The notes beneath the pieces are model-generated. The model was not told the origin of the DNA and did no database searches. It was given only the letters and a program-made list of their open reading frames with translations. From an uncultured Helicobacter sp. (GTDB taxonomy: Bacteria > Campylobacterota > Campylobacteria > Campylobacterales > Helicobacteraceae), in NCBI GenBank assembly GCA_944323645.1, contig CALUTE010000008.1, positions 1 through 64,000 of the forward strand: a stretch of DNA of 64,000 bases, read 5' to 3'. Positions within the stretch are counted from its first letter, which is position 1. Every line of letters starts with the position of its first letter. The position numbers were made by a program, and so were the translations under genes. Positions 7,931-14,817 of this stretch are shown in pieces.

Positions 7931-9371
7931 ATTCATTCTCCTTTCTTTGTTTGATTCTACCGGTACTTGCGTAGTCATTAATGCTTGATTTTGATCCTCC
8001 GACCCGATAGCGCGCACCAATATGCTCACTTCCTAGTCGATCACCCTTACCAAAGAGTTTGTGGCGCAAGCTTCCTTCGGTATAGGCTTGTTTATAAACA
8101 CCTCGCTTTTGTAGTTCTGGGACAATGAAGCGCACCACATCTTCAAATGTTCCAGGAGTAGTGGCGTATGCAAGATTAAAGCCATCTGCATCCGAATAGG
8201 CTATACAATCTTGTAATATATCAGCTACTTGGCTTGGAGAGCCTACAATTTTTGGTCCTTGCGCACCTATGCCTGTAAGTTTTATCAAATCACGCAAGGT
8301 CCATACTTTGCCCTCGCTTGTGGTGGAATTGCTTAGGGCTTCTGCTTGTGCAACCATAGCATTAGATTTGATATTGCTTAATTCATCATCAAGATTGTAG
8401 CGGCTTAAATCCGCACCAAGCCACCCGGAATTTAACACTAGCGCACCTTCTGTGCTTGCATAGGAGAGTAAGTCTTTGTATTTTGCCTGTGCTAGATTCT
8501 CATTTTCATCAGTAATGATTGTGGCAAGCAAATAGATTTTAGCACTATAAGGGTCGCGCCCAGCAGCAACGAGCGCGTCTCGCACTTGCTTGACTGCTAC
8601 TTTTGCATATTCTTTTGTGGGTGGAGCGATGAAAATCGCTTCAGCATGTGTGGCGGCAAATTTACGCCCTCGCGGTGAGTTACCCGCTTGAAATAGCACT
8701 GGGGTTCTTTGGATACTTGGCTCACATACGTGTATTCCAGGTACATCAAAGTATTTGCCGTGGTGTGCGATGTGGTGGATTTTATCGGGATTTGCAACAT
8801 CACCTGTTTGTTTATCAAGCACCATAGCATCATCTTCCCAGCTACCCTCTAATAGCTTATAGATTACTTCCATATATTCATCTGCCACCTCATAGCGATC
8901 ATCGTGGGGTAATTCGCTAGAGCCCATATTTTTATTGGCACTTGGAAGATAGCCTGTAACGATATTCCAGCCCACGCGTCCTTTGGTCAAATGATCTAGA
9001 GTGCTTAGTCGTCTAGCAAAAGGAAAGGGGTGCTCAAAGGGTATGCCAGCTGTTATGCCAAAGCCTAGATGTTTTGTAACAGCAGCACCAACAACAGCAA
9101 GCGACAAAGGATCATTAACGGGTACTTGCAAGGCAGTTCTAAGCGCTCCTAAATCATTGCCACCATACACATCATATACACCAAGTACATCAGCAATAAA
9201 AATCGCATCAAACAACCCTTCTTCGGCAACTTTTGCAATATGTTGCCAATATTCTATATCTTTATAGTGCAATGCCTGGTCATTTGGGTAACGCCAAAGC
9301 CCCGGACTAAGATGCGAGATGCAATTCATTTCAAAAGCATTAAATGAGATGATTTTATCGCGCTTACTCAT
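7920..9371 (-). CDS. LLM-class flavin monooxygenase, NtaA/DmoA/DszA-like
   Basis: A 483-residue member of the nitrilotriacetate/dimethylsulfide/dibenzothiophene sulfone monooxygenase branch of the luciferase-like family. Characteristic stretches are HLSPGLWRYP, HIAKVAEEGLFDAIFIADVLG, VNDPLSLAVVGAAVTKHLGFG, EHPFPFARRLSTLDHLTKGRVGWNIVT, HHGKYFDVPG and QAGNSPRGRKFAATHAEAIF. It is the first gene of the three-gene operon and follows the palindromic operator region at 9420-9501. Together with the SsuD/SfnG-like partner it could attack a C-S or C-N bond in an organosulfur or amino-polycarboxylate compound; that is inference. The C-terminal 25 residues are polar and poorly conserved-looking. Confidence 0.85.
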   Translation of the reverse strand: MSKRDKIISFNAFEMNCISHLSPGLWRYPNDQALHYKDIEYWQHIAKVAEEGLFDAIFIADVLGVYDVYGGNDLGALRTALQVPVNDPLSLAVVGAAVTKHLGFGITAGIPFEHPFPFARRLSTLDHLTKGRVGWNIVTGYLPSANKNMGSSELPHDDRYEVADEYMEVIYKLLEGSWEDDAMVLDKQTGDVANPDKIHHIAHHGKYFDVPGIHVCEPSIQRTPVLFQAGNSPRGRKFAATHAEAIFIAPPTKEYAKVAVKQVRDALVAAGRDPYSAKIYLLATIITDENENLAQAKYKDLLSYASTEGALVLNSGWLGADLSRYNLDDELSNIKSNAMVAQAEALSNSTTSEGKVWTLRDLIKLTGIGAQGPKIVGSPSQVADILQDCIAYSDADGFNLAYATTPGTFEDVVRFIVPELQKRGVYKQAYTEGSLRHKLFGKGDRLGSEHIGARYRVGGSKSSINDYASTGRIKQRKENEYAI

Positions 9372-9419
9372 ACTGATCTCCTTTAATTTGAGTGGTATAT
9401 TTTCAGCTGATTGTAGCAG

Positions 9420-9456
9420 ATTTTATATAAAACACAATATGTGTTTTATATAAAAT
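9420..9456. promoter_or_regulatory. Long perfect inverted repeat, likely operator of the monooxygenase operon
   Basis: A 17-base arm ATTTTATATAAAACACA, a 3-base centre ATA, then its exact complement. The core AACACAATATGTGTT recurs inverted at 9486-9500. It lies 49-85 bases upstream of the first monooxygenase gene and about 110 bases before the yqeY -10 box. Such a dyad fits a dimeric helix-turn-helix repressor site; no candidate regulator gene is adjacent. Confidence 0.7.
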
Positions 9457-9484
9457 GACAAATTTCTGGATCTATGTTACTTTT

Positions 9485-9501
9485 AAACACATATTGTGTT
9501 T
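9485..9501. promoter_or_regulatory. Second copy of the AACACA-N3-TGTGTT operator
   Basis: Seven-base arms AAACACA and TGTGTTT around a TAT centre. The core AACACATATTGTGTT is the exact reverse complement of the core in the larger dyad at 9420-9456, 55 bases away centre to centre, suggesting two sites for one regulator. Confidence 0.6.
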
Positions 9502-9563
9502 TTAAATTTTGGCAACACACATTTCTTTTTAAGGTATATAACAGAAAATTGGCAATGCTTTGC

Positions 9564-9569
9564 TATAAT
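9564..9569 (+). promoter_or_regulatory. -10 element for yqeY
   Basis: TATAAT preceded by TTGC, 27 bases upstream of the yqeY start codon. A good match to the extended -10 box that is typical for Helicobacter sigma-80/70 promoters. Confidence 0.6.
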
Positions 9570-9595
9570 CGCACAAATTTAACAAAGGAATCATA

Positions 9596-10045
9596 ATGGT
9601 AGAATCCAGCATAAAAGATCGTCTTAATGCAGACATCAAAGAAGCAATGAAGAGCAATGACACACTATTGCGCGATACGATTCGTATGCTCAATAGTGCT
9701 ATTAAACAAGTAGAGGTTGATACACGAAAGAGTCTTGATGATAGCGCTATTATCAAGATTTTAAAGACAGCCTACAAACAACGAGAAGATGCTGCAAATG
9801 CCTACAAGGAAGCAGGGCGCGATGATTTATACGAAAAAGAAAGCAAAGAAATGGAAATTATCACGCGCTATCTGCCTGCTCAACTTGATGACACACAGCT
9901 TGAGGCTAAAATCAGAGAAATCATTGTCCAAGTGCAAGCTACAAGTCAAAAAGATATGGGTAAAGTAATGCAAGCAAGTAGGGTGCTTAATGAAGTCGCC
10001 GATGGGCGCAGAATCTCTACTATGGTAAAAAAACTTCTAAGCTAA
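9596..10045 (+). CDS. yqeY: GatB/YqeY domain protein
   Basis: A 149-residue stand-alone homologue of the tail domain of the GatB amidotransferase subunit. Its typical features are the N-terminal SIKDRLNADIKEAMKSND, MLNSAIKQVEVD, AYKQREDAANAYKEAGR and the C-terminal LDDTQLEAKIREII with DMGKVMQ. In GatB this domain contacts the tRNA acceptor; the free-standing protein's precise role is not established. ATG 9596 follows AAAGGAATCATA. It is transcribed alone from TATAAT at 9564. Its stop codon is touched by the hairpin repeat at 10045-10105. Confidence 0.9.
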   Translation: MVESSIKDRLNADIKEAMKSNDTLLRDTIRMLNSAIKQVEVDTRKSLDDSAIIKILKTAYKQREDAANAYKEAGRDDLYEKESKEMEIITRYLPAQLDDTQLEAKIREIIVQVQATSQKDMGKVMQASRVLNEVADGRRISTMVKKLLS

Positions 10046-10105
10046 GCCTAGAATCTAAAACTTTTGTCATATTGAGCAAAGCGAAAAATCTTTTAGATTC
10101 TGGCT
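10045..10105. repeat. Hairpin repeat after yqeY with AGAATCTAAAA ends
   Basis: AGCC(T)AGAATCTAAAA at 10045-10060 pairs with TTTTAGATTCTGGCT at 10091-10105, a 15-bp stem with one bulged T. The 30-base loop contains GTCATATTGAGCAAAGCG, which resembles a short sequence I associate with interspersed repeats in Helicobacter genomes. It may act as the yqeY terminator as well. Confidence 0.5.
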
Positions 10106-10294
10106 AAAGCTTTCAACTTAAAATGATGAGATTCCATAAGTCCAATCGCCTTTTTCAGATCTTTTTTGAATTCTTTGTTTTATTGGCACTTGGAAGACAT
10201 TTAGAATCTAAACCCTAGGTTTCCTTATTTTGCCACAGCGGCAAACAAAAGCCTCCAATCATAGACTCAAGAATACGACAAAGAATAATTGCTA

Positions 10295-10300
10295 TATAAT
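10295..10300 (+). promoter_or_regulatory. -10 element for the membrane protein gene at 10334
   Basis: TATAAT after GCTA, 34 bases before the ATG at 10334. It matches the strong Helicobacter -10 pattern. Confidence 0.5.
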
Positions 10301-10333
10301 CACAATAAACAAGTAATTTTAGAAAGCTAGACA

Positions 10334-10687
10334 ATGACTGAAGCATCTTTTATATGTGAGATAGCAAGCGAGGCTCGAAGTATCTTATGGTTATTTTGGT
10401 GGATTCCAGTGATTCCTTTTTTGTCTTTATGTCTTGCTGTATGGAATCTAGGCTTACTATGGGAGCTAAAACAAGAATCTAAAAACAATCCCTCTGCCCT
10501 CAAAGAGCAACTTCAAGAAAGAAAGAGAATCTTAATCAAGGGCATTGCTTATGCTTCTATTTTGCCGATTGCTTATTTATGGTTTTTATTGCAAGTTATT
10601 TTAGTAGAAAAGTTTTTTTGGAGTAATGTATTCGTGGTTGGGTTTTGCTTGTTTGTATCTGGTATTGGCGATTCTTGGTATTTATAA
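10334..10687 (+). CDS. Hypothetical membrane protein, possibly the 5' part of a frameshifted gene
   Basis: I do not recognise this family. The 117 residues have a hydrophobic stretch at about 16-44 (SILWLFWWIPVIPFLSLCLA), a charged cytoplasmic-type loop (ELKQESKNNPS...RKR), a second membrane segment at about 70-90 and a third near 97-110. The reading frame ends at 10687, but an overlapping frame from 10626 continues with similar membrane-protein character. The T7 tract at 10613-10619 lies just before the overlap; losing one T would fuse both parts into one product of about 170 residues. It has its own promoter box at 10295. Confidence 0.6.
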   Translation: MTEASFICEIASEARSILWLFWWIPVIPFLSLCLAVWNLGLLWELKQESKNNPSALKEQLQERKRILIKGIAYASILPIAYLWFLLQVILVEKFFWSNVFVVGFCLFVSGIGDSWYL

Positions 10688-10850
10688 TATTATTTTATTC
10701 ATTCTTTCTTGTACGCATTGTAATTTTGCTATCAAACATAATCTTAAGAAAAGGCGTAAAGAGTATATTGTCGTTATTGTTCTGATGATTGCTTATATCG
10801 CTTTAGAGGTTTTAAGATATTTTTACGATACACCAGTTTGCTTTGGTTAA
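10626..10850 (+). CDS. Hypothetical membrane protein, possible 3' part of frameshifted gene
   Basis: Seventy-four codons in the +1 frame relative to the preceding gene, overlapping it by 62 bases. It contains two clear membrane segments (WLGFACLYLVLAILGIYNII and VVIVLMIAYIALEVL) around a basic loop (KHNLKKRRKEY). No convincing Shine-Dalgarno sequence precedes the ATG at 10626. The sequence reads more naturally as the continuation of the 10334 gene after a one-base slip in T7 than as an independent gene. It ends 23 bases before a bidirectional terminator. Confidence 0.5.
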   Translation: MYSWLGFACLYLVLAILGIYNIILFILSCTHCNFAIKHNLKKRRKEYIVVIVLMIAYIALEVLRYFYDTPVCFG

Positions 10851-10873
10851 TGATTAATAAATTCAAAAGCTAT

Positions 10874-10901
10874 AACCCTCAAAGAGTACTCTTTGAGGGT
10901 T
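10874..10901. terminator. Bidirectional terminator between convergent genes
   Basis: A perfect 28-base palindrome: AACCCTCAAAGAGT followed by its exact complement. It lies between the plus-strand membrane protein gene (ends 10850) and the minus-strand outer membrane protein gene (ends 10928). Confidence 0.8.
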
Positions 10902-10927
10902 TGGATCACTAGATTATTGTCGCAATC

Positions 10928-11668
10928 TTAGAATACAAAGCTATAGCTCATATTAATACTTGTGTAGCGAAGATTTGTTGATATGTAGCCCTCGTTACCA
11001 CTATATTGAACAATATTTGGTCCAAGAACTGGAATTTTTGCTCCAAGTTCAATTCGATGATGTTTTGCAACTGTTGTTTGTACACCAACATTGAATCCAA
11101 AGCCTACGCCACCATAAAATTGTGTAGCTGTATCTCTAAGAGATTGACCACCGCCAGAAGATTCACTTCTTTGCGTAAAACCAAGTTCGGAATACCCCAC
11201 AAAAAGCCCTCCATAAAGACCAGCACTACTATTTTCGCCTTGTACAAAGTCTAGTAGATAATCAATGTTAAAGTTGATTCTTTGTGCAGTTATATCTGCA
11301 TAGGCTCCTGTATAATCACTGCCTGATGATAGAACATTTTTTGAAGCATAGATATGTCCCATACCATAATCTGCATAGAATCTAAGCCCATGCACTGGTG
11401 TCATATAGAGTTGATACCCAAGGCGTACGCCCCAATCAAAGCCGATATTAGCACCGCTAGTATATGCTCTTGCATCGCCTGACACTTGAGCAGTTCCTGT
11501 ATCAACTGTTCCAGAAAGGCTGGTTCTATCAGTTGAAGTTGCGATCGCTGTACCAGCTTCAAGACCAACAAACACACCGCTTTCTCCTGCTGCAACCACA
11601 CTAAGCGTTGCACTAGCAAGTAGGCTTGCTAAAATCCCACTAGCACCTATTTTGTACAATTTGTTCAT
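10928..11668 (-). CDS. Outer membrane beta-barrel protein
   Basis: A 246-residue porin-like protein of the kind common in Helicobacter. It has a signal peptide (residues 1-27, ending SVVAA), alternating hydrophobic strands (GFDWGVRLGYQLYMTP, LRFYADYGMGHIYAS, AGLYGGLFVGYSELGF, FYGGVGFGFNVGVQTTV) and a C-terminal amphipathic strand ending SYSFVF, the terminal Phe recognised by the BAM complex. It resembles the Hof/Hor type families in size and C-terminus, but I cannot name the family. ATG 11668 follows AAGGAGAATTGT. A 14-T homopolymer 93-106 bases upstream could vary its expression. Confidence 0.85.
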   Translation of the reverse strand: MNKLYKIGASGILASLLASATLSVVAAGESGVFVGLEAGTAIATSTDRTSLSGTVDTGTAQVSGDARAYTSGANIGFDWGVRLGYQLYMTPVHGLRFYADYGMGHIYASKNVLSSGSDYTGAYADITAQRINFNIDYLLDFVQGENSSAGLYGGLFVGYSELGFTQRSESSGGGQSLRDTATQFYGGVGFGFNVGVQTTVAKHHRIELGAKIPVLGPNIVQYSGNEGYISTNLRYTSINMSYSFVF

Positions 11669-11760
11669 ACAATTCTCCTTAAGAAGTTATTTTTGGTCAT
11701 TGATGACTCAGCGTAAATTTTGCACAACAATTAATTAGTCTTAAATTAATATTAAAATTG

Positions 11761-11774
11761 TTTTTTTTTTTTTT
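11761..11774. promoter_or_regulatory. T14 homopolymer upstream of the outer membrane protein gene
   Basis: Fourteen consecutive T on the plus strand (A14 on the coding strand of the outer membrane protein gene), 93-106 bases before its start codon, followed by a second T7 run at 11777-11783. In H. pylori, similar tracts upstream of sabA and other adhesin genes alter promoter strength by slipped-strand mispairing. Confidence 0.6.
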
Positions 11775-11783
11775 GATTTTTTT

Positions 11784-12138
11784 GAAATTTAAAAAATTAT
11801 TATGGCTTTAAATAATGATAAAATAAATATTTTAAGCATATATTAAGTATGTGTATAAAAGTAACTTATTAAAATTTTTTTAAGATTAATACATAAAATT
11901 TGGTGCAGAATCTTTGTGGAGTTTTTACAAAAAGACAAGAATATGGATAATTTCAATACTTAGGCTCATTGCATATTTTTAAAACGTTTTTTGTAATAAG
12001 CGTGTATAAGGCGTGTAGAATAAAGTGCAAAAACCAAAATACAAAAGAGATTTGTTGTCATCAAAGTATCTTCGGTATTGGAGCTGGACTGGCTAAGGGC
12101 TATAAGGATCTCACAAAGCACTTAGAATCTAGATTTAT
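11784..12138. other. AT-rich intergenic stretch without a supported gene
   Basis: Very AT-rich up to about 11960 (runs such as TTTTAAGATTAAT), then more mixed sequence with a 65-codon frame from 11969 that lacks a Shine-Dalgarno site and family features. I see no gene, tRNA or clear promoter here. The stretch borders repeats and a gene fragment, so it may be decayed coding sequence. Confidence 0.4.
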
Positions 12139-12252
12139 GGATTGCTTCGGCTTCGCCTCGCAATGACAAAGAAGAATCGTCATTGCGAGACTTGCTGTAC
12201 TTTTTGCCACGTCATTGCGAGATTTACCTTAGGCAAGTCGTGGCAATCTGGG
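12139..12252. repeat. Cluster of REP-like palindromic repeats (GTCATTGCGAG type)
   Basis: GATTGCTTCGGCTTCGCCTC then GCAATGAC at 12139-12166, followed by two direct copies of CGTCATTGCGAG (12178 and 12210 region) with TGCCACG (12205-12211) pairing with CGTGGCA (12239-12245). The unit CATTGCGAG...GCAATC is a widespread interspersed palindromic repeat type in bacteria. GC content is higher than the surrounding spacer. Confidence 0.7.
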
Positions 12253-12256
12253 TTAG

Positions 12257-12466
12257 ATTCTAGATTCTAGTGATGGCAGTGGTGAGATATATTTTGATTT
12301 TTCACAAGGCTTTGAGGATTTGCATACAAAAAGCTATGAGGAGATTATACAAAACAGGGGTTTTGGGCTTGATGAGGTGTATGAATGTATAAAGCTTATG
12401 ACATATATTAGGGGGCAACCAAAGTGGCTTAGCCCCAACTTGCAGTTTGCAGTGTGTTATAAAAAT
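12257..12466 (+). pseudogene. Probable gene fragment next to the REP cluster
   Basis: A frame open from 12257 reads DSSDGSGEIYFDFSQGFEDL then HTKSYEEIIQNRGFGLDEVY and GQPKWLSPNLQFAVCYKNLK. It has protein-like composition, but no start codon with a Shine-Dalgarno site, and it begins right after the repeat cluster and runs into the convergent outer membrane protein gene. I read it as a 3' remnant of a gene truncated by repeat-associated rearrangement. The family is not recognised. Confidence 0.4.
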
Positions 12467-13156
12467 CTAAAAACGATACATTGCATAGACCACAAGTTTA
12501 TGCGATGTGAGCATTGTGCCACTACCAAGCAATGACCAAGTAGAAACCGAAGAATCTAAATAGGGTATAGATTCTCCACCAGATCTTAATTCAATAGAAT
12601 CAGATATATGCACGCCAAAATAGTAGCCATACATTATCCCTAGTGCGAAATGGTGCGCTATTTCTGCTTCCAGATTAAAAAGGGCTCCATAGGAATGGTA
12701 TAGAATATCTTGTTTCATTGTGAGTCCTCTTTGTAGTTCTTGAGAGTTATATGCGGTGTTAAGAGCATAACCACCCCCGCTTTTAAGCCCAATATTAACA
12801 CCATTTAACATATAATAGCTACCATAAAGAAGTGCCATATCAAACGCCACACCCGGATACACACCTCCGCCATTAGGGTTTAGGAAGTTTGCCCCAAGCC
12901 CAACAAGCACTTCAATAGCACTAAAATAGCGACTATCTTCTCCAAACCGAAACTGATAAGTTCCTAGAATTGAAACAGAGTGGTTTATATCTGTGGCTGA
13001 TGTTTGTCGCTCAATGTAGGAATAGGGGTATTCGTAAGAAAGTATAACAGGGGAGAATCCATACCCAATACCCATGCCAAAATTATGTGGTTTGGTATAT
13101 GAGGACTCCTCAATATCGCTATGAGCAATACCAAATAGAGCTATTAGCATAATCAT
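12467..13156 (-). CDS. Outer membrane beta-barrel protein
   Basis: A 229-residue barrel protein: strands such as FGMGIGYGFSPVILSYEYPY, HSVSILGTYQFRFG, VGLGANFLNPNGGGVYPG, HFALGIMYGYYFGVHI and a C-terminal HKLVVYAMYRF with terminal Phe. The signal peptide from ATG 13156 is short (MIMLIALFGIAHS). In frame, the sequence extends upstream to an ATA codon at 13175-13177 that sits six bases after AAAGGA and would add KTCLRS, giving a more normal signal peptide; either an AUA start or a mutated ATG. The Helicobacter outer membrane protein family is not identified. Confidence 0.8.
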   Translation of the reverse strand: MIMLIALFGIAHSDIEESSYTKPHNFGMGIGYGFSPVILSYEYPYSYIERQTSATDINHSVSILGTYQFRFGEDSRYFSAIEVLVGLGANFLNPNGGGVYPGVAFDMALLYGSYYMLNGVNIGLKSGGGYALNTAYNSQELQRGLTMKQDILYHSYGALFNLEAEIAHHFALGIMYGYYFGVHISDSIELRSGGESIPYLDSSVSTWSLLGSGTMLTSHKLVVYAMYRF

Positions 13157-13335
13157 ACTGCGAAGACAAGTTTTTATTGTGTTTCCTTTGCTGTGAGATT
13201 TGCTTTGATTGTTTCAAAAAAAACAAGCTGAAATTCTCAAGAATCTGTCGTATTTTTTGTACAGTGTTACGAAGTGCTACTCTATAAATATCCTTAAAAA
13301 GGGGAGACTTGCTAAAAGTTTGGAGAGATTTTAGG

Positions 13336-13341
13336 TATAAT
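13336..13341 (+). promoter_or_regulatory. -10 element for efp
   Basis: TATAAT preceded by TTAGG, 30 bases before the efp start codon. Confidence 0.6.
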
Positions 13342-13370
13342 GTGCGCAAAACTATTAGTAAGGAGCAATA

Positions 13371-13934
13371 ATGGCGATTAGTATGGGCGAGCTCAAAAAA
13401 GGGCTTAAAATCGAAATTGAGGGGATTCCTTATAGGATTGTTGAGTATCAACACGTGAAGCCGGGAAAAGGTGCGGCATTTGTGCGTGCAAAAATCAAGT
13501 CATTTCTTGATGGTAAAGTGATTGAGAAGACTTTCCACGCAGGCGATAAGTGTGAGGAGCCAAACATCATCGAAAAGCCTATGCAGTATCTATACCACGA
13601 TGGAGAAAACTATCAATTTATGGATACAGAGAGTTATGAGCAAATTGCACTAAGCGATGATCAAGTGGGTGATGCGGCGAAATGGTTGCTTGATGGTGGG
13701 AGTGTGCAGGTACTATTACACAACAATAAAGCTATCTCTGTGAGCGTGCCACAGATTGTGGAGCTAAAAATCACACAAACCCCCCCAAATTTCAAAGGCG
13801 ATACCTCAAGTGCTGGCAAAAAGCCTGCTACACTTGAAACAGGTGCTGTTGTGCAGATTCCTTTTCATATTTTGGAGGGAGAGGTAATACGTGTCAATAC
13901 AGAAACCGGCGAGTATGTCGAAAAGGTCAAATAA
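13371..13934 (+). CDS. efp: Elongation factor P
   Basis: EF-P binds between P and E sites of stalled ribosomes and promotes peptide bond formation at polyproline stretches. The 187 residues have the three-domain EF-P layout: N-terminal KOW-like domain with [12 protein letters not shown], where Lys33 at the loop tip is the position that is modified in other bacteria, then [11 protein letters not shown] and the C-terminal [30 protein letters not shown] 13371 follows AAGGAGCAATA. It is monocistronic between a TATAAT box and a hairpin terminator. A C7 run lies inside the gene at 13780-13786. Confidence 0.97.
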   Translation: MAISMGELKKGLKIEIEGIPYRIVEYQHVKPGKGAAFVRAKIKSFLDGKVIEKTFHAGDKCEEPNIIEKPMQYLYHDGENYQFMDTESYEQIALSDDQVGDAAKWLLDGGSVQVLLHNNKAISVSVPQIVELKITQTPPNFKGDTSSAGKKPATLETGAVVQIPFHILEGEVIRVNTETGEYVEKVK

Positions 13935-13960
13935 TATTTCTAAGCACATCTTAGCGATAA

Positions 13961-13993
13961 CCCTGGATTTATACTGCTAGAATCCGGGCTTTA
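13961..13993 (+). terminator. Hairpin terminator after efp
   Basis: CCCTGGATT pairs with AATCCGGG across an 11-base loop, with one bulged T; it is followed by CTTTAAAT. It lies 27 bases after the efp stop. Confidence 0.55.
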
Positions 13994-14200
13994 AATAATG
14001 AAAGCCTAAGATTTTCTAATTTTGTTAAATTCTGTAATATAAGAGTTCTCTATTTTACAAGTTTAGATTGTTTGATGTTACTATACTCAAGCTTTTTGCT
14101 TTCTCTTATTTGTGGCAATCTAGGTCTCGTGCAATAACGATGTATGTACAATCATAAATTCCACTTATTGTAAAGATATGCAGATTGTATTTGTGCAAGT

Positions 14201-14815
14201 TTAGATTCCAAGGTATTGCTGTATTTTTGTGCAGAGGTCTAGAGTTTTTGCTTTTTTGATATAAAAACTATTTGTATTACAAATAAGATATGCGCTAGAA
14301 TGCAAGATTGTCTCGACCTCGATGAGATTGTTTTGGCGCATTGTATCTCCTGTTTCTACAATATCTACAATCCCATCTGATAGCCCAACTAAAGGTGCTA
14401 GCTCAATTGATCCATAAAGCTTGACAATATCAATTGGAATAGCCTTTTGTGAGAAATGTTTCAGTGTGATATTTGGCATTTTGGTGGCGATTTTTATTTG
14501 AGGTTTGAGATAGTCGATAGGATTGTCTTTATGCTCTCCAACGATCACACGACACTTGCCAAATCCCAAATCAAGTAGGCGCACGACATTGCAGGGCTGC
14601 TCTTCCAATACATCAAGTCCCACCACTCCAATATCTGCAGCTTGATGATAAACATACGTAGCGACATCTTGAGATCGCACAAGCATAAAGCAAAAATCGC
14701 CCTTTTGCAAGATGAGCTTCCGATCACTAAAAACGAACTCCTCCCCAAACACTTGCGAAAATACAGATAATGTATCTTTGGCTATTCGTCCCTTTGGTAG
14801 TGCAATTTTTATCAC
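14201..14815 (-). CDS. hisG: ATP phosphoribosyltransferase, short form
   Basis: HisG catalyses the first step of histidine synthesis, joining ATP and phosphoribosyl pyrophosphate. The 204 residues match the short catalytic form: IALPKGRI at the N-terminus, VRSQDVATYV, ADIGVVGLDVL, KIATKMPNI, LYGSIELAPLVGLSDGIVDIVETGDTMR. The C-terminal regulatory ACT domain of the long form is absent, and short HisG normally needs the HisRS-like partner HisZ, which is not in this window. It starts two bases after the coaX stop. No other his genes are adjacent. Confidence 0.95.
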   Translation of the reverse strand: MIKIALPKGRIAKDTLSVFSQVFGEEFVFSDRKLILQKGDFCFMLVRSQDVATYVYHQAADIGVVGLDVLEEQPCNVVRLLDLGFGKCRVIVGEHKDNPIDYLKPQIKIATKMPNITLKHFSQKAIPIDIVKLYGSIELAPLVGLSDGIVDIVETGDTMRQNNLIEVETILHSSAYLICNTNSFYIKKAKTLDLCTKIQQYLGI

Positions 14816-14817
14816 GA

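Noticed and set aside
11969-12166. Plus-strand 65-codon frame in the repeat-rich spacer
   Set aside because: No start signals, ends inside the REP cluster and shows no recognisable protein pattern.
13780-13786. C7 run in efp, C7 in fmt (60022-60028) and G7 in guaB (58648-58654) as phase-variation sites
   Set aside because: All are in conserved coding segments (TPPN, TPPPVK, VGGLR) of essential genes and are in frame; Pro/Gly codons explain them.
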